A stretch of 64,000 nt of DNA from Seriola aureovittata (lineage: Eukaryota; Chordata; Actinopteri; Carangiformes; Carangidae). Positions 12,028 to 24,019 of the stretch are shown one piece after another. The stretch covers positions 11,532,542 to 11,596,541 of the forward strand of contig NC_079387.1 of assembly GCF_021018895.1 (NCBI RefSeq), read 5' to 3'. The notes beneath the pieces are model-generated. The model saw nothing but the letters and a program-made list of their open reading frames with translations. It was not told the origin of the DNA and ran no database searches. Numbering within the stretch: position 1 is the first letter of the stretch; every line of letters begins with the position of its first letter. A program made the position numbers and the translations under genes.

Positions 12028-12028
<1 letters not shown>
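11252..12028. other. upstream DNA, possible regulatory block at 11335-11530
   Basis: 11335-11530 is complex, with CTTAATTATCTCC and CATATTAATG homeodomain-type sites. A DR1-type TGACCTTTGACCT sits at 11561-11573. No gene is seen. Confidence 0.25.

Positions 12029-12070
<42 letters not shown>
12029..12070. repeat. (CA)n microsatellite
   Basis: An uninterrupted CA repeat of about 20 units. Confidence 0.95.
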
Positions 12071-12071
<1 letters not shown>

Positions 12072-12221
12072 TCCCTTCTCACGTTCCTTCTCCAGTCGTG
12101 TTACAGTGAAAACAAAGACTGGAAATATCATTGATCTAACGACGGCCAATCAGCTGCCTCCTGAACAAAAGGCGGCCGGGAGCGCAGCAGGCGCCAGTCA
12201 GAGGCCGGCCTCAGGATACTG

Positions 12222-12310
12222 GTTCAGTGTCTCTTGCCCAAGGGAACTTTGACAAGATTTCTAGCTGCTGTGGGGTCGTACGTCACCGTACCTGCGACCT
12301 TTAGGCCGAT
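12222..12310 (-). mobile_element. tRNA-derived SINE relic
   Basis: CAGTGTCTCTTGCCCAAGGG is the reverse complement of the CCTTGGGCAAGACACTG body motif of a tRNA-derived SINE common in fishes, followed by GTGGGGTCGTAC, a degraded B-box region. The copy is old and truncated. Confidence 0.45.
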
Positions 12311-13319
12311 GAGGTGGAGAAACTGAGCGTTAACACCTGAGGCACCTGAAGCCGTGACACTGAGTGAGCACGCTGGAGTTTAGCATAATAATATCTTCTC
12401 ATGTTTTACTACAAATCTCTTATTTCTCTTAAAAACCAACATCATCATCGTGTTGAAGCATTTTAAAGAGCAGAAGGATTTATTTCTCGTGTTAGCCGGT
12501 GACACTGACCGCAAGCGAGTGGAACTTTCAAAAACTATGTTCACAACGTAAAGAGCACATGATTAGAGACTTATATAAAGCAACACATGTGCTGCGATAC
12601 ACTTTATTTTGTCATGTTGAAATACTGTCCAAACCTATAGCAAAGTTTAATTGTTACACTCAGGTGTGTTGAAGGTCAGGTGAGGTCAAGACTGTGGTTA
12701 CAGTTAAATAAGAGACAAAAGATCCACTACATACGGAAATAACTAAATTACAATGATGATGATGAATGAATCATTAATACAGATTTAAATGGACTTTGCT
12801 TTGAACTTAGATGAATATTAAGAAACAACTGACTGATGAAACAAAGTGTTGAGATTAAATCAAATAAACTGTATAATATTCCAGCTGCCTGTTTCCTGCT
12901 GGTACTGAATGTGTGTTACGGGAAGATGATCTAAATACAACAGTGTCTTATGAGCCAAGCAATTCAACTAATTACAATAACTAACTAATGGAAAGTAACT
13001 GCATTTACCTCAATGACACAATGATCCACAATCGTCCATTACTGTGTGTTTTGATGCAGACTGTGACTTAATGTTTCTACACTTCCACTTCTAATCCTGC
13101 AGAGTTTAAATCATTTTACATAAATTCATCCACCAAATGTCATTTTACTAGTTTACAGTGTTAGTGTGATGATGGGCAGGGCAACAGAGAACTCATCAAC
13201 CCGGCTAATGGTTAGCGATATGTAGCATTAATATTTAAACTTATCCAAATTTTGACATGGCCTGATTAAGAATTTATCTGGTGTGGCTGGAAGCAGAATG
13301 TGGAGCACTGAGCGCTGAA
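12311..13319. other. AT-rich upstream DNA, nothing recognised
   Basis: This is unique, AT-rich sequence with no gene, RNA or repeat family that I recognise, directly before the minisatellite. Confidence 0.3.
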
Positions 13320-14322
13320 CACTGTACTGACTGTACTGACTGTTCTGACTGTTCTGACTGTACTGACTGCACTGACTGTTCTGACTGTACCGACTGTACC
13401 GACTGTACTGACTGTTCTGACTGTACTGACTGTTCTGACTGTACTGACTGTACCGACTGTACTGACTGTTCTGACTGTTCTGACTGTACCGACTGTTCTG
13501 ACTGTTCTGACTGTACTGACTGTACTGACTGTTCTGACTGTACTGACTGTTCTGACTGTACTGACTGTACCGACTGTACCGACTGTACAGACTGTACAGA
13601 CTGTACCGACTGTTCTGACTGTACCGACTGTTCTGACTGTACCGACTGTTCTGACTGTACTGACTGTTCTGACTGTACTGACTGTACCGACTGTACCGAC
13701 TGTACAGACTGTACAGACTGTACCGACTGTTCTGACTGTACCGACTGTTCTGACTGTACCGACTGTTCTGACTGTACTGACTGTTCTGACTGTTCTGACT
13801 GTACCGACTGTTCTGACTGTTCTGACTGTTCTGACTGTACTGACTGTACTGACTGTACCGACTGTACCGACTGTTCTGACTGTTCTGACTGTACCGACTG
13901 TTCTGACTGTTCTGACTGTACTGACTGTTCTGACTGTTCTGACTGTTCTGACTGTACTGACTGTACTGACTGTTCTGACTGTTCTGACTGTACCGACTGT
14001 TCTGACTGTTCTGACTGTTCTGACTGTACTGACTGTACTGACTGTTCTGACTGTTCTGACTGTTCTGACTGTACCGACTGTACCGACTGTACCGACTGTT
14101 CTGACTGTTCTGACTGTACCGACTGTACCGACTGTACTGACTGTACTGACTGTACTGACTGTTCGACTGTACTGACTGTACCGACTGTACTGACTGTTCT
14201 GACTGTTCTGACTGTACTGACTGTACAGACTGTTCTGACTGTTCTGACTGTACTGACTGTACCGACTGTACAGACTGTACTGACTGTTATAACTGTTCTG
14301 ACTGTTCTGACTGTTCTGACCG
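13320..14322. repeat. 9-bp minisatellite, about 110 units, with higher-order repeats
   Basis: The unit is (T/C)GACTGT(A/T)C, with minor ACAG variants. Nearly every unit is exactly 9 bp, so all frames remain open: Thr/Ser-Asp-Cys on the + strand and Thr/Arg/Ser-Val on the other. One unit at about 14161 lacks a T (GTTCGACTGT) and shifts the frame. Variant order shows higher-order copies: a block with paired TACAG units at 13586 recurs at 13703, 117 bp (13 units) later, and another pattern near 13927 recurs 72 bp (8 units) later. I do not regard it as a gene. Confidence 0.97.
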
Positions 14323-14660
14323 GGTCGAGGACGATGGGTCAAAGGTCAGAAAAGAGGAAGATGAATCTCCTGTTTTCTCTCTTGGCTTTTGTCGTGACAT
14401 AAAAAAACAAATGTCTCCACCTCCGCCCGTCTCCTCAGCTTCTCTTCTCACAGTTGACCAGCGCAGGGTCACAGGGGTATTTCCTTACATCCGTTGACCT
14501 CTGACCTCTCTGCGATTAGTTACTTGTAATGGAAGTTTGTTTCTCTGCTGCAGAAGTTCGAGCGAACGACACGAAACCAGAGGAAAATGTCGACTCTGGT
14601 CAGCCAGACGTTTCCAAAGAAGTTTCTAAATATTTGATGAGAGTGATGTGCAGAATGAAA

Positions 14661-14661
<1 letters not shown>
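14323..14661. other. upstream DNA, nothing recognised
   Basis: A DR1-type TGACCTCTGACCT occurs at 14495-14507. No gene is seen. Confidence 0.3.

Positions 14662-14700
<39 letters not shown>
14662..14700. repeat. (CA)n microsatellite
   Basis: About 19 uninterrupted CA units. Confidence 0.95.
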
Positions 14701-14702
<2 letters not shown>

Positions 14703-15538
14703 CTACTTCTGAGTGATGGATGAGGCAGGCGGCCATGTGATACGCTCCCGACATGGCACAGCGGCCGGGGGCTCCACATGCCAAACCACACACTAAATAT
14801 TCGCCCTCCAACAACGATTGGTCAGAATCTCACGTCGTTGACACTCACCATGTTAAAAAGCTTTTCAATGTCAGTAACTACGTCACGAATATTTACTCTA
14901 GAGAAAAGAAAAGACTGAAATGAAGAAACAAAAGTCTTCCTCTATCTGTAGTACAGCGCTGGTTGTGATTGTGTTGAGAAAATGTAATTTTTGTTTGTTT
15001 GTTTTGAAAACAAATCATTTTTAAAACGTGTTATGTAATGCAGAATTTGATTTATATTGACTTTGTTTTGTTTCTAATTTAGCTCTAATTGAAGGTTTTA
15101 TTGAGCTCGTCAAACCTGAGTGATTTCATGCTGTTCGGTTCGTTGAGTGTGACTCAGTCAGTAAGTTTGATCTGTGTTGAATGTTTTGTCTGCTGGTTGT
15201 TTATGTCGTGTTTTTGTCCAATTAAAAAACGGATCATTTATCTCCTTAAACTAAAGGTGGAGTGAAAAACTTCTGATGCTAATCTGTTTCTCTGACGCCT
15301 TTCCTTTGGTTCTGATTCGTTCAAATCCTGAGACAGAAATGAGGAAACAAGGAGAGGGAGGAAAGGAAGGAGGAAGGGAACATGGAGAAGAGGGTGGTGA
15401 TAAAGGGAGGAGGAGGAGCAGAGGAGGAGGAAGAACAAGTTAAAGAGGGGGGGTTTTGACAGAAAGCCCTCACCTGTGTGGAGGGAGGAGGAAGAGGGCC
15501 GGGAAAGAGGGGGGGTCAAGGTCAGAGGTCAAAAATGG
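14701..15538. other. upstream DNA with GGA-rich stretch
   Basis: 14701-15240 is unique AT-rich sequence. 15340-15535 is rich in GGA/GGG. No gene is recognised. Confidence 0.3.
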
Positions 15539-15654
15539 TGTGTGTGTGTGTGTGTGTGTGTAGGTAATTCATACACCTGTGACAGATATGCAAGGGAGGG
15601 GGGCATCCGGGGTCATGCTGCAATTTGTAAAAATACATCACCTCACAATGATGT

Positions 15655-15717
<63 letters not shown>

Positions 15718-15925
15718 ACACACACACACACACACCTGTACAATCAGACATTTTCTTTCAGGTTCAAGTGTTTGAAACGTCATTAAACTGATTTCATCTT
15801 TGTGAGAAATAAAGTTGATTAAATGAAATAAAAGTTTATTTTTATTGTTGTTTATATTTACATATGTTTATTAATTTAATGCCTTTTTAAAAATTGATTT
15901 AATAATTAATTAATTAATTAATTAA
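15539..15925. repeat. (TG)n, (CA)n and (TTAA)n simple repeats
   Basis: (TG)n lies at 15539-15562, (CA)n at 15658-15735 with one CCA interruption, and (AATT)n at about 15901-15926. They are separated by short unique stretches. Confidence 0.92.
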
Positions 15926-16784
15926 TCAATAGCACTGTCATTTGCTACAGGACAGATTTTTCCTTTTCTTGCATGATTCTTGCAAAACAAACTTTGTGAA
16001 CTTCAACTCATTCATATTGAACATCTTCATCTTCAGTATTATAGTTATATTCTATATATATATTCAAACAAATACACATGCAACTACAGAAATATGACTG
16101 TATATGAAACAGCACAGAGACTTTTGAAGAATCCCCTTCATTTGTTGTTGAAATTGATTTTTTTTAATAAGGAACCCTTTAAAGTCTCTGTTTTCAGAAA
16201 GTGTGGGATTTCACAGATGAAAGAATCTAATATAAATTCCCAGGATGCACCAGTTCGGTCGGAGAGGTGATCTAGATCTCAAGTTCAGAGTCTTTCCAGT
16301 AGAAGTGAGGGGGGAGTCCTGTTTCTGGCCGACAGCTGGTTACTGACCTCTAGTGGCCGAAGCTGCTGATGGTCATCCTTCTCTGCCATATGTCAGAAGT
16401 GATGCCCCTATAGAAAGAGCTTTCCCTCTCCGCTTGTGTAATTTCATGCATCGCTCCTCTCCTCGCCGAGGTCCACGAGCGTCATGCTGAATTACCGGCG
16501 TTGGGGTTCACACCGTAACACAAGCTTGGGTCAACGTTAACTGCAGAACATTCGAAACAGGTGATCGACCTGAAGAAGAAGTGGATCACACCGGACTGCG
16601 AGTTTATTCAGGTGCTTTCTGAGCTGTTTGCTTTCCCCCGCGTGGTGCACGGTGCATCAGCGCTGGTGACGCCGCTGCTACAGGACAAATAATCCATGAC
16701 CCGGCTCATTTACTGTCAACACGGCCTGAAATCAGCGGGCGGGAAGAACAGGAATGGAGAGCTGATGATCTCCAGTTAGTCACA
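15926..16784. other. upstream DNA, nothing recognised
   Basis: Unique sequence. CCTCTAGTGGCC at 16349-16360 weakly resembles a CTCF core. No gene is seen. Confidence 0.3.
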
Positions 16785-16880
16785 CCTCTAACCTCGTACA
16801 CCATCATCAACAGCAGTGTGGGGTTCATCGTCTCACCCATGGAACAAGGACACGAGGAGCTGGGGATCGAACCACCGACT
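16785..16880 (-). mobile_element. tRNA-derived SINE relic
   Basis: Read on the minus strand, GGTGGTTCGATCCCC (a Pol III B-box context) is followed by AGCTCCTCGTGTCCTTGTTCC and then GAACCCCACACTGCTG. This is the layout of a widespread teleost tRNA-derived SINE. It is diverged and lacks a clear A-box. Confidence 0.55.
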
Positions 16881-17134
16881 GCAGCTGTAATGATGAGTCG
16901 ATTAAACGATTCGTCGAGGGACAAAAATCTTTTTCCAGCTTCTCAAATGTGAAGATCGAAAAATGAATTCTATTTGTTGTTCGGACAAAACGAGACATGT
17001 GAAGACATCACCAAGGAAATTATACCTGCCATTTTCAATATAGATACAATCATTAATTGATAAATCTACATAATAATTGGCAAATTAATCAATAATTAAA
17101 ATAATCGTCCAGCAAACAATCACTGCAGCCGCTC
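16878..17134. mobile_element. non-autonomous DNA transposon relic (MITE-like)
   Basis: The left end (TGCAGCTGTAATGATGAGTC), the internal AGCTTCTCAAATGTGAAGAT and TTGTTCGGACAAAACGAGAC, and the right end (ATAATCGTCCAGCAAACAATC then CTGCAG) match, in order, a dispersed fish repeat I recall. Its termini are loosely inverted around CTGCAG. No transposase is present. It abuts the SINE relic. Confidence 0.5.
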
Positions 17135-17639
17135 CACTGACCCCATGACCAACCATGTGCTACCACACCCCCAGTGAGGAGGCCCTGCAGGCCGAGGTTA
17201 AAGAAGTGGTTCAGGCTCCATCAGGTGAGAGTGACCCTCCAGTAAAGGGTTAAACTGGTCATCTCAGTGTCGGTCACATGATCAGATCAATATAGATAGA
17301 GGGCGTCCCTGATGGAGCCCGACACCTGAAGCTGTCATCGAGCAACATGAACGCTGCTGATGTCACGACACGTCTGATCCTGAACTTTAAAACTCTCTCA
17401 CACTGTTATAAAACCTTATATATAAACCTCTCGTCACTTGTAGCTCCAACGCTCACTGAGCCGTTTTCAACCTGAGTGTGACCTCATGAAGGGCGGGGCT
17501 TCAGTGAGATAATAGAAACATCACATCAATCTCACGTCTTCCATGTGTGGGCCCGAGACACTGAAGTAAGGCAGGGGACGCCCAGTGTTAATACATCCAC
17601 AGGCGGGTTTAGCTGTGGGGGCCCTCAGCCTCCCATGAG
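17135..17639. other. upstream DNA, nothing recognised
   Basis: Unique sequence, no gene seen. Confidence 0.3.
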
Positions 17640-17675
17640 CCCCCCCACCCCCCCACCCCCCCACCCCCCCACCCC
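17640..17675 (-). repeat. (CCCCCCA)n, G-quadruplex-capable on the minus strand
   Basis: Four C-runs of six or seven, separated by single A residues, lie within 36 bases. The complementary strand fits an intramolecular G-quadruplex with one-base loops. Confidence 0.85.
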
Positions 17676-20559
17676 AAGTGACAATGAGCGGAAGCTGCCC
17701 TGCTGCTGCAGATCCACAGATTCCCAACGCTGCAGCACAATGGGGCCAAACCTGCCTTCATCCCTGGGCTCTAATCTCCTTTCTCTTCCTCCTGCCCTCC
17801 ATCTCCCTCCCTCTGTCCCTCTTTCACAGCCTCGGTCCGGACGAGTGACGGCCCCCCATGCGGTACGGTGGCACAAAGAGCCCCCTCTCCTCCCGTCAGA
17901 CAGTGGTGGTTCTGATAAAATGGCTGCTGATTGAAGGGTTTCAGAGGGAAGGCGCTGTTTGAGTGAATGGTCTGTGCACAGATCTAATTAAAACACAATG
18001 CAGCAATTACTGCCGTTCTGTATGTGACAGATGAACAGTGAGACACGGCGAGGAGGGAAAACACAGAGGTGTGTCCCCACAAACACACACCGACCTCAAC
18101 AAGGACCGGGCATGTGGCGTCTGTACAAGCAGAGCTGAAGCTGGTGCCACGATGAAAAGTCAGACACGACTGACAGACCCGAGGAACCTGCAGGGGTCTT
18201 CTCCCGGGTTCATGAATGACAACTTCATTTGTCAGGACTCGCAGTAACAAACATTCAGAGTGTCAAATGTAGAGAAACAGACAAACCCCACAGCAGAGAA
18301 GTTCAGATCTCATGTGTGTGATCACAGAAGAACCTGAGGTCAAATTCACAAAAGCCAGTAGTGAGAATCTTTCATTAATGCTGCTGCTCACAGGTTCCAG
18401 AACAATTAGCACTCTCAGTCTTTCCAGCCTCTTAAACACAAGCACGGAGTGAGAGTTTGTGGTTTTAATTAGTGACACGTCAACATGAGTGAGAAGACAT
18501 GACCTTGTGATCAGAAATCTTGTCGTTCACTCTACGGCGCCCACTAATCTTTTTAGCTCCTCCTGATTCTTTTTCCTGACAGAGCAGGTTGGAGTTAATC
18601 AGATGACATCACAGTTCGATCCTGCCCTGTGACGCTGGATATAAAACTCATCTTTGATAAAGGAAGGAGCTTTAAATACCCGACAAACAAAAACAGTTAC
18701 CACTCCAACGCAGGCCTCATCTGAAGCTCCAAAGAAATCAACTCACCACAGAGAGCAGTGTGAAGCGAGCCCCAGTGAGAACAGGGCGATGGGACTGGTC
18801 AGATGTGACGGGACCTCCACGAGGGGACCCCACTCTGCACTTGACATTCATCTCCTCTCAGATCACTTGAGTGTGACTTTCCCTTAGCTCTGCGCAGCGT
18901 GGAGCCCGCAAGTCCTCGACGACGGCGCTGACATGCATTGTTGGTGTGTCACTGGGTTTTGGAGAGGGCCACGTGCGTCCAGTCGGCTGAGACAAGTGCT
19001 CCCATACATGATGTCAGACATGAGAACGGACGGTCTCCAGAGCAAAACACACTCCCATCTGCAGGGCTTCACGGGCACAAAGAGACTTATCTGAGAATCG
19101 GCTCAGGGACCGTTAGAGCCGCCGCTTTATGCGCTTTGTGCAGAGAATGACGTCTTCGCGTTCTCCAAAAGCCAAACGGCATTTACATTTCAGCATTCTC
19201 TGCGGCCGATGCTCTCATACAGAACAATCTGTGCAGGTCGAGTGCTTGAGAGCCTTGCTCAAGGACACTCAAACACACAATGGCTGAAGCATCTGTGACC
19301 TTCTGAATGAAGGATAATCTCTCGACCCAGAGGGAACGCTGCCAGGCAGTTAAAAAAGGTGGATTATGGGAAATCAACTAATGTGAACGCTGTTTACCCT
19401 CCTCTTAAATTCAGAAATGGTGCTTATAGATTCTTTACACCTGTGGTGCTTCAGGTGTCTCCTGCTACTGGAACATTGTCTCCTTGTGTCAGCGTCAAGG
19501 AGCAACATCAACCACTCAAACTGTCAAAACTTTACCTTTTAAATCCACATAGAAAACTATTAAAAACCTGTTTCTCAGTCACACTGATATTAAAAACAAC
19601 CCCTAGAATTATTACTTATTATTATTATGTGCACGATTACTGATATTTATATACATTTATATAACAACTATTATTATATATTCAAGATCTTCGAAGCTGA
19701 AATTTAAGACTTCATTGCTTTTTAAGACGTTTCAAGGCCTGGAAACACCTTTTTAAAGTACTGCGCTACACACTGTCAGGTGTTTTAAAACTAGATATCT
19801 GAGTGGGGAGATGAGGAGAGAGGAGGAAACGCTGGATACGACAGTGGTCTTTAAAGAACCGAACCTCCGTGTCTCTGGACGGTCGGATCCAGAGACCGTC
19901 CAGGAGTGGAGATCCAGGTGGAGCCGTAGCTTCTTTAACAAAGTGTGAACAGAGAGACAGTCAGATCACAGGGAGGCTTCTTCTACTTCACACAAGTCAC
20001 AAACATGAAGAAGCAAGTATGTCATATCTGTTGATTGGCACTAAACTAAGTTTCATCTTGACCGTGTATCTTTGCGCAGTGGGCTGACTCTCTGCTGAAG
20101 AAGACCATGTGATACAGTTGAAAGCCACGGAACAAAAGAGTAAGTGGCCTTTCAAGTTGAATAATTTCAAGTGTTCAGAAAGATAGAAAGTTTACATCGA
20201 CCACTGATGCACAACTTTTCAGAACTTTGAGTCGAGACAGTTTGTGTTTGAAAGCTTCAGTTTTAGGTGAAGATGAAAGCAACTGAGCGACATCCATCCG
20301 TCCACGTTCCTCCCTGAAAGCTCCACAGAGGTTTACGTTGGGTCCTGAGACTGAACCGTGGAGCTGGAGCTGCTGTTATTAGAGTTCAGATGCAGCAGAG
20401 AGTGATGAAGCGCCTCAGACCTGCTGGGTGTGAATGACTCTGTGTCATCAGTTAGTCAGACAGCGAGACAGGCTGAGACGGCAGGGGAGTCTGTGTCGAC
20501 TTCATTGTCCCACCGGACAGACGCTGACAGATTTCACTTGGCCTCGAGCCAGCAGACAA
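17676..20559. other. upstream DNA, no gene recognised; weak SINE-like fragment near 19240
   Basis: This is mostly unique sequence. GAGAGCCTTGCTCAAGGACAC at about 19248-19268 resembles the conserved body of fish tRNA-SINEs. Nothing else is recognised. Confidence 0.3.
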
Positions 20560-20600
20560 ACACACACACACACACACACACATTAACACACACACATTTA
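20560..20600. repeat. (CA)n microsatellite, interrupted
   Basis: CA runs at 20560-20582 and 20586-20597. Confidence 0.9.
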
Positions 20601-20907
20601 CATACAAGCGGCACCCTACACAGCATGGGAACTTTTGGGGCTGCTGGTTTCGATGAATGGATGATGGAGGCCGAGGCCAGATTGTCAAACTATTAGTGTC
20701 AAACATGGGATTCAAAAATCTCGTCCCCCGCCAGTTAATGGAGAAACAAACACTGCAATCATTTATTTTTAATTGAAAAAGAGCGATGAGTCTCTGTAAA
20801 GCTGCAGCTGAGACTCTTTTTACTGTTGCATCATGAAAAATTACAAATAGCAACTAACCAGGATGAACTTTACTATATGAAAAGATCCGTCTCGTTCTCA
20901 GATGTGG

Positions 20908-21730
20908 ACGTTTCTTTGTTAAAAATAAAAAGGAGTGTGGGAAAGAAGTTGAATTATCTCCCTTTGTGTCTCTCGGAGGATCTGGAGGTCAGACTGAACT
21001 GCTCCTCACAGAGACTGAAACCAATGGTGCGTTCAGGCTCTCCTGGTCAACCTGAAACATTCAGTTGATGCAGAGCTGAACTGATCATGTTGTACCACGT
21101 TACTGGAACACACATCAATATAATCTGAATGTATCAGTGATACAGATGCTCACAGCTGTTGGTTATAATCTACCTGAGACTCCGACCTGGTGAACGCAGC
21201 GTAATATTTATCAGTATTTATGAGTTGATGAGGAACTGACTGACCCACAGTCAAATATGAGATAAAACAAAGAGATGAGCGGCTTCAATCCTACGAATCT
21301 GGATGTTTCTCTTAAATCTGGACTCGGACCACTTTGTAAACCTGCTGCCACGTGAAGGAAATGACGACTTTGAAGCAGTGACTGACTCAACATCGACCGC
21401 GTCACGTCCCAAGTCGAGAGCGAGTATGATTCAAGTTTAAGACATTTGAGACGAGTCAAAGTGAAGCCTCAAGTTTCTGATGGCAAGTCCACGTCAGGTC
21501 TCAAGACATTCAAAACAAGTCTGAGTCAAGACTCAAGACATCTCAGAGTCCAAGTCAAGGATCAAGTCCTTCAGGACAAGTCAGAGTCAACTCTCAGGTC
21601 CACCAAAGTCTCAAGTCCTTAAAAAGGAAACCTGAGTCACGTCTCAAGTTGTTTGGAATCCGTCCAAGTCTCAGGTCCTTGAAGGAAAATCCAGGTCAAA
21701 CCACAAGTCTCCATGAACCAGTCAGAAGTC
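20908..21730 (+). repeat. source copy of segmental duplication
   Basis: Parts of this segment recur 3.0-3.3 kb downstream. 20908-21135 equals 24246-24473 at all 228 positions by eye, 21159-21207 equals 24505-24553, 21456-21571 equals 24553-24668, and 21676-21730 equals 24664-24718. The second half (about 21400-21730) is itself a degenerate tandem array of CAAGTCTCAAGTCCTT-like units. No gene is evident. Confidence 0.9.
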
Positions 21731-23960
21731 TTTTAACCCTTTAACAGCGTTTTACACACTTTTAAACGTTTAGATCAGAACTTGAGACTTCTCAAGATAA
21801 ATGAGGTTTCAGGAAGTCGGTTCTTGTGTGAGTCAAGTTTCAAGTCTTCATTTTACCATTCACACCTAGTTTACAGGCAACAGTGACGGGTTTGTCTCCG
21901 ACTGAACACAGCGACGCAGAGTGGAGTCAGCTCAGGTTCCTGACAGGAAGAGCAGAGCTGGGTGTTGATCTACAGTCAGAACAAAGCAGGCCTGTCAACA
22001 AGCCTGACCCACGGCGCTCAGTGTTAATGAAGACCAACCTGTGCTCTGCGTATCTGCCTTTGAACCGTATTTAAAGAATGTAGCTGTTCAGCCTCATCAC
22101 ACGAAGCCTTTCCTGTTTTTTTGACACTGATGTCGTCACCCCACCCATGTGAAACAACACTGAACAGAGGGGCTGAGATGGGGGCTGTATATTAATCTGC
22201 TCCCCTGTATTAAGGTCAATAGAGCCGCCCGGCAGTCACAGCAAACACAGTGGAGACTCAGGTCTAAATCAATTTACTTAGGAAAACCTGAGGTCACGGG
22301 GGGTTAAGTAAGAGGTGGCGGGGGGGCGGTGTTGTTCCTCCATTCACCATATCTGATTTAATACGCATCGGAGCAGCGGAGGCGAGGGAGGAGGGGGGAC
22401 GTAGCAAATAAACTCAGCGGATATTAAAGGTCAAAGGGTCGTCTAACATGTGTTTTCTGAGACAGACTCACTGAAGACTAAAGCAGATGAGTCACAGCTG
22501 AGACAGAGGTGGTACAGATGTGGACAGGGTCAGAAACGAGACCTGTTTTTATGCTGGAGCGTTTGGAGCGCTCACAGTGGTCCAACTCCAGGTACACAGG
22601 AGATTTACATTCAGCACTGACAGCTCAGGATGAACACAGCTGTGTACTCATGCTGATATGTGTTGCTATTGTATTTGAGTTTTATCTAATGAATCTTTAA
22701 TTAAATATAAATTGTGTAAGTACAATGTTTGCTCTTGCTCGAGGACACAACAACAACATGTCAACTTTGGATAACTGAAGCTCAAACAGCTAAAACATTA
22801 ATGCTCTTTCATTTCTGACAATTCTTTTTGTTTTCCATCTTTGTGACGTGAATTTTTCACTTAAGGATCAATAAAGTTTTCTTATTGTCTCTTATCTAAA
22901 CATCAAATTTAAGTGTCAATCCATCAGAATTAAAGAGCAAAGTCTTTTTCTTTGCACATTCTGGTAACTGTGGAGAAGCAACACCTTGTCACAATAAAAC
23001 TCCTGAAACGCAGCAGGAGTCACAGATTAAGAAATATATTGTAGTAAAATCTAATACGATGTCTCTGTAAGGTTTGACAGTTATATGTTCAGTGCCTTGC
23101 TCGAGGGTTCTTCCACAGCCGCATGTTTCTGCTGCAGGTCTAAAGCCGTGATCTTTGTCTCCATCCACTCTGACGTACTTGAATATAAAACCCTAATAAA
23201 GCAGACTTCGCAGCTTTTCCCACACTGGGGACAGATTCGAACACGGCTCTGTGGAAGTCATCAGTATCAGATGGCAAGATGTGGAAAAGATTTCTCACGC
23301 AACAGTTTTAAAAGATATTCAATATTATTATCGCTGGAAGGGAAGATTATTTCCATATGGCCGAGGTTCAAGTGATACCGTCATTTTTTAACAGTTGTGA
23401 TATAACTTACGTCTTTTATTTTCATTTCATTTGAGTCATTTCATCGTGGTGCCCCTGAGCCACCGCACTGATACTGATACTGATGGTCAGATTTTACTCT
23501 GGCTTCACAGGTCCATGATTTACCTGGAGAGAGAAGAAACCAAGCAAGAGAGCGGGGATTAAACCTGCGGAGACGCCCAGACTTTCTATTCAATTAATTG
23601 GTAATTTGATCAGATTTGATAAGATTTATATTTATATTTATATTGTTATATTGAGTTTATACTGGAATGAAGGTAACGTCAACACAAAACACAGCTGGAG
23701 GAAAAATGCAAAGTCTGCACATATTGATTGATATGATATTAAAGATTGAATAGTAGTAGTGGTTAGTTGTTGTAGTCTTCATCTCCTTCTTCAACAAAAC
23801 TTAAGTTTCATTAGTCATTAAGTTTTTTAGGTCATTAACAGCTTCAGCCCAAATTCTCCCGTTTCAAATTTTTATTTAAATTTTAAAATGAAACTCAAGA
23901 CACGTTTGTTTCAACTAACTGGAAATATAGTGGAGAAATAGTTTGTTTCATGTTTATAAA
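21731..23960. other. upstream DNA, no gene recognised
   Basis: Unique sequence. TTCACTTAAGGATCAATAAA at 22857-22876 resembles the 3' tail of a fish LINE/SINE. GCCTTGCTCGAGGGTTCTTCC at 23095 resembles a SINE body. A G-rich patch lies at 22297-22331. Confidence 0.3.
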
Positions 23961-23972
23961 ACTGCAGTTTGT

Positions 23973-23987
23973 CCACCAGAGGGCGCT
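23973..23987 (+). promoter_or_regulatory. strong CTCF-type motif
   Basis: CCACCAGAGGGCGCT fits the CTCF core consensus (CCASYAGRKGGCRS) at every position. It lies about 2.7 kb upstream of the presumed gli2 start. CTCF sites often flank developmental genes as boundaries. Binding is not shown, and this string also occurs inside dispersed repeats in some fishes. Confidence 0.5.
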
Positions 23988-24019
23988 GTTTCAGCCAGGT
24001 GACCTGCTCAGTGCATTTC

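Noticed and set aside
13281..14402. 373-codon Thr/Ser-Asp-Cys frame and the 358-codon minus-strand frame
   Set aside because: Both are readings of the 9-bp minisatellite, which leaves all frames open; there is no signal peptide, splice site or family similarity.
8542..14507. DR1-type sites at 8542, 11561 and 14495
   Set aside because: Short matches to TGACCTNTGACCT are frequent in this sequence and stand alone without supporting context.
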